From contig NZ_JRYR02000001.1 of assembly GCF_000807855.2 (NCBI RefSeq), positions 3,741,191-3,805,190 of the forward strand: a DNA stretch of 64,000 nucleotides. Direction: 5' to 3'. A program made the position numbers and the translations under genes. Shown one piece after another: positions 44,448-53,770 of this stretch (the stretch's first letter is position 1; every line of letters begins with the position of its first letter). The notes beneath the pieces were generated by a model. The model had not been told where the DNA came from and did not search any database. It saw nothing but the letters and a program-made list of their open reading frames with translations. Source of the stretch: Flammeovirga pacifica (lineage in GTDB: Bacteria; Bacteroidota; Bacteroidia; Cytophagales; Flammeovirgaceae).

Positions 44448-45794
44448 TTAGAAACTTTTGATAATATCATTACCAAACGCAAAAATCATTATCGATAATA
44501 ATATCAACATTCCTATTTGCTGAGCAACCATAAGTACTTTCTCTGATGGTTTTTTTCTAGTTATAATCTCATAAGTAAGAAATACTACATGACCACCATC
44601 TAATGCAGGAATAGGTAAGAAGTTCATGAAAGCTAATACCATTGATAATAGACCTGTTAACGACCAAAATCTTAACCAATCCCATACAGGACCGTAAATT
44701 TTAGCTATCCCAATAGGGCTACTAATTGATTTACTTGGTGATATATCTCCCTTAAACATCTTTCCAAAAGCTTTTACTTGAAGAGTTATCACATTAAATG
44801 CCTCTTTAGTACCAATAGGTATAGCTTCTGCTAGAGTATATGGTCTAAATTCTGATTCAAGTAGAAAAGCTGGGTAAAAACCTACTTTGCCATTTTCATC
44901 TATGTTTACGTCTAAGTCGACTAGCTTTTCGCCTCTTTTAACTGTGATATTCACAGATTTGCCCTTATACTTTGATAACTCCGTAGTAAATTCAGTATAA
45001 TAAGGAAGTTGAATTCCGTTTACTGCTACAGGGACATCATTTGCGAGAATTCCTCCTTCTTCTGCAAAGCTACCATCAACGGTTCTGTCTACTTTAAAAG
45101 GCATCCTAGGATAAACATAGGACATGTTTTCATATTCCTTTTCACTCATTAAATCGAGCATAGAACTAGGAAATTCAACTTTTACTTCCTTCCCATCTCT
45201 CTCAACAGTTAAATAAGGATGATCTTCTAAAATAAAGTCACCGTCTGTAATATCTCTAAATTTAGTAACCTCTTGACCGTTAGCATTGATGATTTTATCA
45301 CCAGTTTTTAAGCCTAGTTTTTCACCAAGTTCAGAAGCGTAAATACCATATTTATTGATTTCCTCTATTGGGATATATTTTTCGCCAACATAATAAGACA
45401 ATCCAACAAATATGATGATACCAGTAATGACATTCATAATGATACCACCCATCATTACAATGAGTCTTTGCCAAGCTGGCTTTGTTCTAAATTCCCAGGG
45501 TTGAGGCACACTTTCTAGATCATCTGCCCCTTTTGATTCATCAATCATTCCGGCAATGTCTACATAACCTCCCATAGGAAACCAACCTAATCCATACTCA
45601 GTATCACCTTTCTTAAATTTGAAAATTGAAAATTTAAGAAGGTTAGGAAAAGGAAAAAGAAAATCGAAAAATAAATAGAATTTATTGACACGAATTTTGA
45701 AAATCTTTGCAGCAGCAAAGTGACCAAATTCATGTATTCCGACTAATATTGATAGCCCAGCAATTAACTGAGCGGCCATAACAAGTTTATCCAT
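44448..45794 (-). CDS. rseP: RIP metalloprotease RseP (site-2 protease)
   Basis: 448 residues. An intramembrane zinc protease that cleaves anti-sigma factors and leftover signal peptides. The zinc site is HEFGH at 21-25 in the first membrane helix; the third ligand is in FLPIPALDGGHVVFL near the C-terminus. A PDZ-like region lies between (IYASELGEKLGLKTGDKIINANGQEVTKF and a second, VNGIQLPYYTEF). At least four membrane spans are visible. It lies directly downstream of dxr (50 bp), the same pairing seen in many bacteria. Confidence 0.95.
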   Translation of the reverse strand: MDKLVMAAQLIAGLSILVGIHEFGHFAAAKIFKIRVNKFYLFFDFLFPFPNLLKFSIFKFKKGDTEYGLGWFPMGGYVDIAGMIDESKGADDLESVPQPWEFRTKPAWQRLIVMMGGIIMNVITGIIIFVGLSYYVGEKYIPIEEINKYGIYASELGEKLGLKTGDKIINANGQEVTKFRDITDGDFILEDHPYLTVERDGKEVKVEFPSSMLDLMSEKEYENMSYVYPRMPFKVDRTVDGSFAEEGGILANDVPVAVNGIQLPYYTEFTTELSKYKGKSVNITVKRGEKLVDLDVNIDENGKVGFYPAFLLESEFRPYTLAEAIPIGTKEAFNVITLQVKAFGKMFKGDISPSKSISSPIGIAKIYGPVWDWLRFWSLTGLLSMVLAFMNFLPIPALDGGHVVFLTYEIITRKKPSEKVLMVAQQIGMLILLSIMIFAFGNDIIKSF

Positions 45795-45844
45795 AAGTAT
45801 ATTGAAACACAGCTAATTTGTAGTAGCTATGAATATGAAAATTT

Positions 45845-47002
45845 CTATTTTGTTTTCCAATTTTTAGCTAACTCTCTTACTTGAGTATCTGTCGTAACAT
45901 AATCCTCATAAGAAGGTTGTGCAATGTACTGATAATTTTCCATGCAGAAGGAATTCAGTTCTGCAATTTCAAGAAATTTAATTTCATCATTTAAAAATCT
46001 TTCAACAGCAATTTCATTTGCCGCATTAAGAATACAAGCAGAGTTACCTTTTTGTTTTAATGCATTATATGCCAACTGTAGATTCACAAATGTATCTTTA
46101 TCAGGAGCTTCAAAAGTGAGTGTAGGGTAATCCATAAAGTTAAATCTCTCGAAATTAGATTTTAACCTTTTTGGATAGCCTAATGCATATTGAATGGGTA
46201 GTTTCATATCAGGTAATCCCATCTGTGCTTTCATACTACCGTCTTCAAATTGTACTAAAGAGTGTACAATAGATTGAGGATGTACGATAACATCAATCTG
46301 ATGATCATCTACATCAAATAACCATTTTGCTTCAATCACCTCCAAACCTTTATTCATAAGAGAAGCGGAATCAATTGTGATTTTTGCTCCCATACTCCAA
46401 TTGGGATGTTTTAAAGCTTGTTCTTTAGTGACACCTAGAAGTTCATCTCTTTTTCTTCCTCTAAAAGGACCGCCAGAAGCAGTAAGAATCACTTTTTCTA
46501 TTGGGTTACGTTCTTCGCCTACAAGACATTGGAAAATTGCAGAGTGTTCAGAGTCAACAGGAATAATATCTACATTTTTGGCTTTTGCCCTTTCTGTAAC
46601 TAATTCGCCTGCTACTACTAACGTTTCTTTATTAGCAAGTGCAATAGTAATACCTTGATCAATAGCGGTAAGTGTTGGTTTAAGTCCAGCATACCCCACT
46701 AAAGCAGTGAGAACAATATCACTTTTTACGGCAATTAAAGCTTCACAAATGCCATCAACTCCAGCTAGAAGTTGTATATCTTCGTTTTTTAATCCTTCCT
46801 TTAATAAAGAAAATTTATCTTTATTGCCTATAATTGCAAACGTAGGTTTAAACTCAATACATTGCTTTATTAATAAATCGACATTATTACCCGCCGATAG
46901 AATGCTTATAGAAAATAAAGATGTGTTTGCACGCACAACATCTAAAGCTTGCGTACCAATTGATCCTGTTGATCCAAGAATCGCGACTGACTTTGCGGTC
47001 AT
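45845..47002 (-). CDS. dxr: 1-deoxy-D-xylulose-5-phosphate reductoisomerase
   Basis: 385 residues. Converts DXP to MEP in the non-mevalonate isoprenoid pathway, using NADPH and a divalent metal. NADPH-binding motif AILGSTGSIGTQALDVV; active-site acidic region PVDSEHSAIFQCL; flexible loop ILTASGGPFRG; metal-binding MGAKITIDSASLMNKGLEVIEAKWLF. The C-terminal helical domain ends with DTQVRELAKNWK. It is cotranscribed with rseP. Confidence 0.97.
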   Translation of the reverse strand: MTAKSVAILGSTGSIGTQALDVVRANTSLFSISILSAGNNVDLLIKQCIEFKPTFAIIGNKDKFSLLKEGLKNEDIQLLAGVDGICEALIAVKSDIVLTALVGYAGLKPTLTAIDQGITIALANKETLVVAGELVTERAKAKNVDIIPVDSEHSAIFQCLVGEERNPIEKVILTASGGPFRGRKRDELLGVTKEQALKHPNWSMGAKITIDSASLMNKGLEVIEAKWLFDVDDHQIDVIVHPQSIVHSLVQFEDGSMKAQMGLPDMKLPIQYALGYPKRLKSNFERFNFMDYPTLTFEAPDKDTFVNLQLAYNALKQKGNSACILNAANEIAVERFLNDEIKFLEIAELNSFCMENYQYIAQPSYEDYVTTDTQVRELAKNWKTK

Positions 47003-47045
47003 AAAATCTTTGTTTATTCGTCTTTACAAAAATGTAAATCTTCTT

Positions 47046-47471
47046 TTGCACTGCAAAATAACATCTAAGATACTTCTCTTTCTAGTTTTTAGCATTTCTT
47101 TTTGCATTGAATCAGCTTTTTGTCAAGAAAAAAAGTTTACAATCACAGAATCTTGGCAGGAAATCTTAAATAACAATAGTGTATCGGTAGAGGTTTTAAA
47201 AAAGAAACCCAAAGCATTACTACATACCTATGCTATTTTAAAGTTTCAAAATGTAGATTCTCTTTATGATAAAATGATCACATTAAATTCTGATATTTTT
47301 TTTAATGACTCTATTTTAGTGCTTGAAAAAAAATTAGTGATTCCTAAAGGTGGTGATGTATTGCTTCAAACTAATTTAAATGAAAATGTGAATGAGGTAA
47401 TATTCGACAATATTTTATTTGTAGTAGAAAATATAGAAAAGGATACCACTTTGATAACAAATGACAAATGA
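47046..47471 (+). CDS. Small secreted hypothetical protein, uncertain start
   Basis: The frame has a clear signal peptide (ITSKILLFLVFSISFCIESAFCQ) and a mature beta-rich domain (SWQEILNNNSVSVEVLKKKPKALLHTYAILKFQN to VIFDNILFVVENIE). No ATG precedes the signal peptide at a sensible place; the best candidate is TTG at 47046, giving 141 residues. The frame stays open far upstream, but there it is antisense to dxr and unlikely to be used. The family is not recognised. It is divergent from dxr with only 43 bp between starts. Confidence 0.6.
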   Translation: MHCKITSKILLFLVFSISFCIESAFCQEKKFTITESWQEILNNNSVSVEVLKKKPKALLHTYAILKFQNVDSLYDKMITLNSDIFFNDSILVLEKKLVIPKGGDVLLQTNLNENVNEVIFDNILFVVENIEKDTTLITNDK

Positions 47472-47573
47472 TGTTTTAATATTAAAAATTTTGAAAGTAA
47501 TATAAAACATGATAATCAAGCAGGATAGGGTAGCATTATGAGGGTAAGAAATGATGAATAATGTACCTCATGT

Positions 47574-47604
47574 TTGTAAATATCTTTCTTAAATTGTTTC
47601 TTTG
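47574..47604 (+). promoter_or_regulatory. Probable gcvH promoter
   Basis: TTG at 47574-47576 and TTTCTTTG at 47597-47604 (one mismatch to TAnnTTTG), 20 bases apart. A perfect 8-bp inverted repeat lies just downstream at 47613-47631. Confidence 0.5.
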
Positions 47605-47612
47605 TCCGAAGA

Positions 47613-47631
47613 TTTTCGTGGATCACGAAAA
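47613..47631 (+). promoter_or_regulatory. Palindrome at the gcvH transcript start
   Basis: TTTTCGTGGATCACGAAAA: 8-bp arms with a 3-base centre, placed within about 10-20 bases of the expected transcript start. It could be a repressor operator or a 5' mRNA hairpin. Confidence 0.5.
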
Positions 47632-47667
47632 CCATAAATATATCACATATCATATATTAATAATACC

Positions 47668-48048
47668 ATGAATTTTCCAGCAGAATTAAAGTATACAAAA
47701 GACCACGAGTGGGTACGTGTTGAAGGTGAGTTCGCTTATGTAGGTATCACAGAATTTGCACAAGGCGAATTAGGAGATATCGTATTTGTTGATATCACTG
47801 CTGAAGGTGAAGAAGTAGAAGAAGGTGAGGTTTTCGGTTCTGTAGAAGCTGTAAAAACTGTATCTGACTTATTTATGCCTATCGCTGGCGAAGTTGTTGA
47901 ATTTAACGAAGCCATTGATGCTGCTCCTGAGCTAGTCAATTCTGATCCTTACGGAGAAGGTTGGATGATTAAAATTAAATTAAATGATCCATCAGAAGTT
48001 GAAAACTTAATGGATAGCGAAGCTTATAAAGCAGAGGTAGCAAACTAG
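47668..48048 (+). CDS. gcvH: Glycine cleavage system H protein
   Basis: 126 residues, full length. Carries the aminomethyl group between the P, T and L proteins on a lipoyl arm. The lipoyl-lysine is Lys63 in [15 protein letters not shown]. Other family blocks: [32 protein letters not shown] and [14 protein letters not shown]. It is monocistronic, with no gcvT or gcvP nearby. LipB (21595-22320) is expected to supply its octanoyl group. Confidence 0.97.
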   Translation: MNFPAELKYTKDHEWVRVEGEFAYVGITEFAQGELGDIVFVDITAEGEEVEEGEVFGSVEAVKTVSDLFMPIAGEVVEFNEAIDAAPELVNSDPYGEGWMIKIKLNDPSEVENLMDSEAYKAEVAN

Positions 48049-48068
48049 TTATCAAAAAAAATCAAATT

Positions 48069-48102
48069 AGAGTTGTGCAGAGATGTTCAACTCTTTTTTT
48101 TT
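48069..48102 (+). terminator. Intrinsic terminator after gcvH
   Basis: AGAGTTG (48069-48075) with CAACTCT (48088-48094) and a long T-run. Confidence 0.88.
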
Positions 48103-48183
48103 GATCATTTTTTTTAATTTAGAGTCATGAATATAGAATTCAGACGATAGATCTATTGTCATTAAGTTATAAATTACTTCAAC

Positions 48184-48804
48184 ATGCATTTTTATACAGG
48201 AAAAGTCTATTTTGAAATTAGAGATAAAAATCACAAACACCCTCAAGAAGAAAAGTTTGTAGTTTACGGAAATGCATCTGAAGAAACAGTATGGCAAAGG
48301 TATCTAGCTGCAGCATCAGATCATATTAGTGGAGCTCCAAAGTATATTTTTTATACCATCAATTATGAAAAAACAATCAAGGAGTTGATCAATAAGTTTC
48401 AAGTAAGAGTTGCGGGTGGAGGTGTTGTTTATGACATTTTAGATAGGATGTTAATCATCAAAAGAAATGGTGTATATGACATTCCCAAAGGGCATTTAGA
48501 AAAGGGCGAAACTATCGAAGAATGTGCAGTGAGGGAAGTGGAGGAAGAAACAGGTATTTCTTCTAAAATCATATCACCAATAGTAGAATCTTTTCACACA
48601 TACCTTTATAAAGGAAAACATGTTTTAAAGCATACTTATTGGTTTAAAATGAGAGCAATTTCAGAGGATCAGTTAACAAAGCCACAAGTGGAAGAAGGAA
48701 TTGAAGAAATTTTATGGTTGGATAAACATCAGGTAAAAGATATTGTATGGAAAAACACTTACAAATCGATAAAGGATGTTTTCAACAAATGCGAAATAAG
48801 CTAA
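48184..48804 (+). CDS. Nudix hydrolase
   Basis: 206 residues. The complete Nudix box lies at about 103-125: GHLEKGETIEECAVREVEEE then TG, matching GX5EX7REUXEEXGU with the metal-binding glutamates. It is preceded by RVAGGGVVYDILDRMLIIKRNGVYDIPK, the usual substrate-binding strands. The N-terminal 75 residues are an extra domain I do not recognise. The substrate, a nucleoside diphosphate linked to some group X, is unknown. It abuts the WG-repeat gene with no gap. Confidence 0.92.
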   Translation: MHFYTGKVYFEIRDKNHKHPQEEKFVVYGNASEETVWQRYLAAASDHISGAPKYIFYTINYEKTIKELINKFQVRVAGGGVVYDILDRMLIIKRNGVYDIPKGHLEKGETIEECAVREVEEETGISSKIISPIVESFHTYLYKGKHVLKHTYWFKMRAISEDQLTKPQVEEGIEEILWLDKHQVKDIVWKNTYKSIKDVFNKCEIS

Positions 48805-51039
48805 ATGAACAAATTGAAATATATATTTTTAATAACACTACTATTTTTATTTTTTGATGAGTCAACGATTATGGCTCAAGAAATTCATCAAAATGAAAGT
48901 GGTTACCTGTTACTAAATAAAAAGGGAAAAGTAGTAACTCCTCAGCCTTTTGAAGACATGGGATGGTCAGACGATGCGAATCCAGAAAGTAAACCTTTAT
49001 TTTATTACGATGTAATTGGGGTTTATCAGAATGGAAAGTGGGGAGTAATTAACAACAAAGGGAAGCAAGTTGCACCTATCAAATACGATATGATCAATTA
49101 CTTCTCGAATGGAGTGTCTATTGTTAGCTTAAATGGTAGATATGGTGCGATTAACACCAAAGGTGATGAAGTGATATCGTTGGCTTTTCAGAAAATGAGA
49201 GCATTGGCTGGTAACGTACCAATGTTTGTAGTGACAAATAATGGTCTTCAAGGTCTTATCAACCAAAAAGGCGAAGTGATACTACCGATTGAATACATCA
49301 CTATAAAATGGGCAGGTAATAAATTGTTGGCAGCAATGACTCAAAAGGGAACATGGCATTTGGTAGATTATCAAGGTCAATTGTTTTCTAAGGAAGAATA
49401 TTCTGATTGGAAGTGGAATCATCAGCATAAAAAACTTGTACTTGATAAAAATGGTAGAAAAGGAATGCTTGACGAGGTCGGAAAAACAGAATATGAGATC
49501 AAATATAAATCGTTTACATTTTCTGATACATCCATCACGGTAGAAAAATTTCCAGAGCTAATACTTGGAGATATAAAAGGAGAACAATTCTCTAGTTGGA
49601 ACTGTGATAGTTTAAGTTTTGCATCAGATACTCTAGTGAAATATTATGTAGATGGTAAAACAGGAATAGCATCTATCCATGGTAAAAACGTCTTTTTCAA
49701 TTTGTATGATGAAGTAGGAGAATTTATCAATGGTCTTGCCATCGTAAAAAAGAAAAACACTTATGGAGTTTGTACAACTAAAGGGAAATTAATTGTTCCT
49801 TTAAAATTTAAAAATGTAAAAAGGATGCCTACCGGCCATTTCTGGACCTTGGATAAAAATAATTTTACAGATATATATAGTCAAGAAGGTAAGAACCTAA
49901 CGTATCATAATTATGATATGGTAGGAGAGTATTCTCAAGGAAAATATTTAGTCAAAAAAGCTAGAAAGTACGGTTATCTAAATAGTCAACTACAAGAATG
50001 GATACCACCTACTTATACAGATGCAGAATCTTTTGTAGGGCCTTATGCAGTGGTAAGAACAGATGATTATTACGGAGTAATTGATTTAGAAAAGAATTGG
50101 GTGATTACACCGATAATTGATCGATTAAAAACTATTTCTGAAGGCTTATTTTATTTTGAAGATAATCAGATGTGGGGAACATTAAGCCATGATGGATATG
50201 AATGGTACCGAACGGACAATGCTACTGTAGAATATTTTGAGAATGGCTATGTGATCATGAAAAAAGGAGGAAAGTTTGGTCTATTGACAAATAAAGGTGA
50301 GCTGTTCCTTCATACAAATTATGACTCCTTAAACTTTGATTATTTGGCAGAAGGCAGAGTAGATATGTATATCGATAGTACTTGGCTTTATAAATATGTA
50401 GAAGAAGTAGAAGGAGAACCCAAAAGAGATGCTTATGATAAATACGATAGTGTGGGGACTCCTCATGAAGCATTTACTAAAGTAAAAATGGGTAATAAGT
50501 ATGGCTTCATGGATTATTTAGGAAGAACGAGATTAACACCTCAATTTGAGGATGTGAAGTTTTTCTCAGAAGGATTAGCCCCTTTTAAATTAAATAATAG
50601 ATGGGGATTTATTAATAAAGGAGATCATATTTACTTACAACCTAGATATCAAGAGCTGCTTCCTTTGGTAAATAATATGGCGATAGCCCAAAAAAATAAT
50701 TATTGGGGAGTTATTGATAGGGACGGCAACGTGATTATCCCATTTAAATATGAGAAAATAGAAAGAACACAATTCAATAATTGGTACGTTTGGGAGAAAG
50801 GTGGTAAAAAAGGTATCTATAAGCCAGGTGGAGTAAAAGGTATTTACGGTAAATATCAAGAAATTGATGATCTCGGCAACGATTATGTTATTGTAAAACA
50901 AAACGAGAAATTTGGCTTAGACAGAATTGATGGATACACCTCATGGTCGTCTCAATATGTTCAAATTAGATTATTAAGAAATAAGGTTTGGGTTGAGTTA
51001 ATCAAGAACAAAGGAGATGTAATTAATGTGTTTTTATGA
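48805..51039 (+). CDS. Secreted WG-repeat protein
   Basis: 744 residues with signal peptide IFLITLLFLFFDESTIMAQ. At least ten WG/YG repeats follow, each like GKWGVINNKGKQVAPIKYD, GRYGAINTKGDEVISLAF, NTYGVCTTKGKLIVPLKF, NKYGFMDYLGRTRLTPQF, NRWGFINKGDHIYLQPRY and NYWGVIDRDGNVIIPFKYE. Repeats of this type form beta-structures in secreted or envelope proteins of Bacteroidota; the role is not known. The start codon follows the Nudix stop directly, so the genes are coupled. Confidence 0.92.
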   Translation: MNKLKYIFLITLLFLFFDESTIMAQEIHQNESGYLLLNKKGKVVTPQPFEDMGWSDDANPESKPLFYYDVIGVYQNGKWGVINNKGKQVAPIKYDMINYFSNGVSIVSLNGRYGAINTKGDEVISLAFQKMRALAGNVPMFVVTNNGLQGLINQKGEVILPIEYITIKWAGNKLLAAMTQKGTWHLVDYQGQLFSKEEYSDWKWNHQHKKLVLDKNGRKGMLDEVGKTEYEIKYKSFTFSDTSITVEKFPELILGDIKGEQFSSWNCDSLSFASDTLVKYYVDGKTGIASIHGKNVFFNLYDEVGEFINGLAIVKKKNTYGVCTTKGKLIVPLKFKNVKRMPTGHFWTLDKNNFTDIYSQEGKNLTYHNYDMVGEYSQGKYLVKKARKYGYLNSQLQEWIPPTYTDAESFVGPYAVVRTDDYYGVIDLEKNWVITPIIDRLKTISEGLFYFEDNQMWGTLSHDGYEWYRTDNATVEYFENGYVIMKKGGKFGLLTNKGELFLHTNYDSLNFDYLAEGRVDMYIDSTWLYKYVEEVEGEPKRDAYDKYDSVGTPHEAFTKVKMGNKYGFMDYLGRTRLTPQFEDVKFFSEGLAPFKLNNRWGFINKGDHIYLQPRYQELLPLVNNMAIAQKNNYWGVIDRDGNVIIPFKYEKIERTQFNNWYVWEKGGKKGIYKPGGVKGIYGKYQEIDDLGNDYVIVKQNEKFGLDRIDGYTSWSSQYVQIRLLRNKVWVELIKNKGDVINVFL

Positions 51040-51140
51040 TAAATAACTGATATACAGTATATAATTAAGAAATATTGAGAGTGATTTCGGAACGTTAATT
51101 AAGGTGTTGAGTATACTATAGTATAACAAATATCAAAATT

Positions 51141-51332
51141 ATGCGATTCCTACAAATAACTTTCACTCTACTTTTTACTTTGTTTATTGGTGCATTATTT
51201 GGATCTACATCAAACAATGATAAATATTTTGATGCCAATGATTCACTTAACCATCAATATCAAGTAGTAAAAGATGGAGTAGTAGTAGATTGGTATACAG
51301 AGGGGAATGTTCTTTTTTGCTTAGAACAATAA
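51141..51332 (+). CDS. Small secreted or membrane-tethered protein (63 aa)
   Basis: 63 residues: an N-terminal hydrophobic segment (ITFTLLFTLFIGALFGS) that reads as a signal peptide or anchor and a short acidic, aromatic tail (YQVVKDGVVVDWYTEGNVLF) ending in Cys-Leu-Glu-Gln. It has its own terminator, which supports its being a gene. The family is unknown. Confidence 0.6.
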   Translation: MRFLQITFTLLFTLFIGALFGSTSNNDKYFDANDSLNHQYQVVKDGVVVDWYTEGNVLFCLEQ

Positions 51333-51411
51333 GTTTTTTTGAAGATAAATCACCAATCTGATGTTATTCATAAAATAATCTGAAATAAATAGTTTTTAAA
51401 TAGATGAAAAT

Positions 51412-51458
51412 TGCCTTTGTTTGCGTTATTAAGTAAACAAAGGCATTCTTTTTTTTAT
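51412..51458 (+). terminator. Intrinsic terminator
   Basis: TGCCTTTGTTT (51412-51422) with AAACAAAGGCA (51435-51445), 12-base loop, then a T-rich run. Confidence 0.88.
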
Positions 51459-51519
51459 TGCTTATTTGAAAGGTTATTTTTTACCCAATAGGCAGAAACT
51501 ACTATGAATATTTTTTCTT

Positions 51520-52737
51520 ATGACTAAGATTAGACTGTTAAACAAAGAAGCATTTCTAGGAACTGTTTTCATTTTCATTTTTTTATGGTTGTTACAGGCT
51601 TCAAACTTACAAGTTGAAGTGGTCAATGTATTCGAACAAGTGTTTGATAATTTTGAATTGACAGATGTGTATTATACGAAAACAAAGGGCCATGAAAATG
51701 CTAAGTTTGAACAAAATGTAGTACTGGTAAATATTGGTAATCTAGATAGAGCAGGGATTGCAAAACAAATATTGAGATTATCAGAATACAAACCCAAAGT
51801 AATGGGTATTGATGCCACATTTGTCGGGCCAAGACCTAAGAATCCTGCAGGAGATTTTATGCTAGCACAAGCATTAAATAAAGTAGGAAACTCATTCGTT
51901 ATGGCCACAATGCCAGATGAATGGAATGTAGAAAATAATCAGTTCGATACCTTACATTTACCCTATGCACCATTTACTGCAAAAACAGATCACGGTCATG
52001 TATATACAGGCATTTTAACAGATGAAGATTTTACCACATGGAGGGATTTTCCTACATATGTTGAAATTAATGGTAAAAAAGAGTATGCTTTATCTGTAAG
52101 ATTGGCTCAAAAATTTGCACCAGAAAAAGCAGAGAAATTTTTAGCAAGAGAGAATCAAACAGAAACTATTTTCTTTAAAGGTAACCTGAATCAATATATT
52201 AAATTAGATATAGAAGACCTTAACAATCCAGAAAAGACATTTGATATCGTAAAAGATAAAATTGTATTAATGGGGTATATGGGTGATGGTTATACAGACA
52301 GACATTGGGATGCTGATAAATTCTTCACCCCTTTAAATATTAATACTGTTGGTAGAGGTTATCCTGATATGTATGGTGTAGTCGTTCATGCTAACATCAT
52401 TTCTATGATTCTAGAAGAAAACTATGTAGATGAAATGTCGGATAGTTTGAGTTATTTTTTAGCCTTTTTAGTTTGTTATCTAAATGCTATTATTTTTATA
52501 TGGATTGTAGAAAATAGAAACTTAGCTATATGGTATAATGCAATTACTAAATCTATTCAGTTAATTGAAGCTGTTGTAGTAATGGCACTTACAGTTTACT
52601 TATTTGGTAATTTTAATTACACGGCAAACTTTACGTTACTGTTTATTGTTATATTATTATCCGGTGATTTAATTGAAATATTTTCAGAAATTATTTTGCG
52701 TGTAGCTTACAAAGCAAAGGATAAGTGGAAAAAGTAG
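51520..52737 (+). CDS. CHASE2-domain sensor protein without effector domain
   Basis: 405 residues. An N-terminal membrane helix (TVFIFIFLWLLQASNLQV), then an extracellular CHASE2 domain (VVLVNIGNLDRAGIAKQILRLSEYKPKVMGIDATFVGPR to KIVLMGYMGDGYTDRHWDADKFFTPLN, VVVHANIISMILEENYV). Three C-terminal membrane helices follow (YFLAFLVCYLNAIIFIWIV, LIEAVVVMALTVYLFG, FTLLFIVILLSGDLIEIF). CHASE2 sensors normally carry a kinase or cyclase after the helices; here there is none. The next gene encodes a FecR-like protein, a known neighbour of CHASE2 proteins. Confidence 0.88.
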   Translation: MTKIRLLNKEAFLGTVFIFIFLWLLQASNLQVEVVNVFEQVFDNFELTDVYYTKTKGHENAKFEQNVVLVNIGNLDRAGIAKQILRLSEYKPKVMGIDATFVGPRPKNPAGDFMLAQALNKVGNSFVMATMPDEWNVENNQFDTLHLPYAPFTAKTDHGHVYTGILTDEDFTTWRDFPTYVEINGKKEYALSVRLAQKFAPEKAEKFLARENQTETIFFKGNLNQYIKLDIEDLNNPEKTFDIVKDKIVLMGYMGDGYTDRHWDADKFFTPLNINTVGRGYPDMYGVVVHANIISMILEENYVDEMSDSLSYFLAFLVCYLNAIIFIWIVENRNLAIWYNAITKSIQLIEAVVVMALTVYLFGNFNYTANFTLLFIVILLSGDLIEIFSEIILRVAYKAKDKWKK

Positions 52738-52832
52738 CATGTTTTGTTAATTTGCAAATAACTTTTAATGAAAAATACCGTATTAATAATTACATCCACA
52801 TTCGTGTACTTACTGATACAAATTATAATATT

Positions 52833-53714
52833 ATGAAAACCAAATTACTCAGCTTTCTTCTCTTACTTCTTAGTGCTACTTTAATACATGCCCAAGAAGC
52901 TAAGTTTATGGTTTTAGGTGCTAAAGGAGAAATTACCTCAAATGGAAAAGAAATTAATGTAGGTGACATGTTAGTTTCTAACTCCTCAATCAAAATCAAT
53001 GGAACATCTCCATACTTAGGTCTAGCTTACATTGCTGGAGGAACCTTGGAATTAACTAAAAAGGGTTCATTCAAAGTAAATGATCTGGAAGAGAAATTAT
53101 CAAATCAAAATAATGATTTAGCCTCTAAATATGTAGACTTTATCAAAGACGAATTAACAGGTTCTTCTGAAGTTTCTAGTACGCAAGCTAAATATGGTTC
53201 AGTAACTAGATCATTAAAGAAAAAACCTATTTATTTCTATGCTCCTATCAATTCAAATGCTATTAAATCTCAGGTTAATCTTACTTGGGCTTTGAAAGAG
53301 GGCGTAAAATCAAAAGATTCATTCAAAATCTACATCAAAGACAGAAAACAACATGTTCTTATCGAGGATGATGTGAAAGGAACTTCTTATAATTTAGATT
53401 TAAATGATCCTAAATTGAAAGATCAAAAGTATCTTTTTTATTATGTAGAAGATGCTAGTAATCATAAAATTTCATCAGATATCTATGCATTTACAGTGTA
53501 TATGATGGGTGAAGATAAAGAAACAGATAGTGAATTAGCGCAGTTAAAAAACAATGATACAGCTATTGGTCATTTGATATTAGCTAAATATTACGAGGAG
53601 AAAGGCTTTATTGTAAATGCATCATCAGCATATGAAAAAGCAATTTCTTTATCGAATGGAGACCAACAATACACTAAAATGTATCAAGATTTTCAAACTA
53701 GATATGGTAGTTAA
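52833..53714 (+). CDS. Secreted FecR-like protein with TPR-like C-terminus
   Basis: 293 residues from the ATG at 52833, which opens a signal peptide (MKTKLLSFLLLLLSATLIHA); the frame is open further upstream but unconserved in character. The first domain is FecR-like (FMVLGAKGEITSNGKEINVGDMLVSNSSIKINGTSPYLGLAYIAGGTLELTKKG). A middle beta domain (INSNAIKSQVNLTWALKEG to YLFYYVEDASNHKI) and C-terminal TPR-like helices (HLILAKYYEEKGFIVNASSAYEKAISLS) follow. It lies 95 bp after the CHASE2 gene and probably acts with it as a periplasmic sensor or regulator. Confidence 0.82.
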   Translation: MKTKLLSFLLLLLSATLIHAQEAKFMVLGAKGEITSNGKEINVGDMLVSNSSIKINGTSPYLGLAYIAGGTLELTKKGSFKVNDLEEKLSNQNNDLASKYVDFIKDELTGSSEVSSTQAKYGSVTRSLKKKPIYFYAPINSNAIKSQVNLTWALKEGVKSKDSFKIYIKDRKQHVLIEDDVKGTSYNLDLNDPKLKDQKYLFYYVEDASNHKISSDIYAFTVYMMGEDKETDSELAQLKNNDTAIGHLILAKYYEEKGFIVNASSAYEKAISLSNGDQQYTKMYQDFQTRYGS

Positions 53715-53735
53715 TTGTATCTAATTTTAAATCTG

Positions 53736-53770
53736 AAAAAACCATTAAGTTAATCTTGATGGTTTTTTTT
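53736..53770. terminator. Bidirectional terminator at convergent gene ends
   Basis: AAAAACCATTAAG and CTTGATGGTTTTT form a stem with one wobble, with A- and T-runs on both sides. It overlaps the end of the TVP38-family gene. Confidence 0.8.

Noticed and set aside
46377..47000. Antisense frames over dxr, including an extended N-terminus of the 47046-47471 gene
   Set aside because: dxr is fully conserved on the other strand; the antisense extension has no protein-like pattern.
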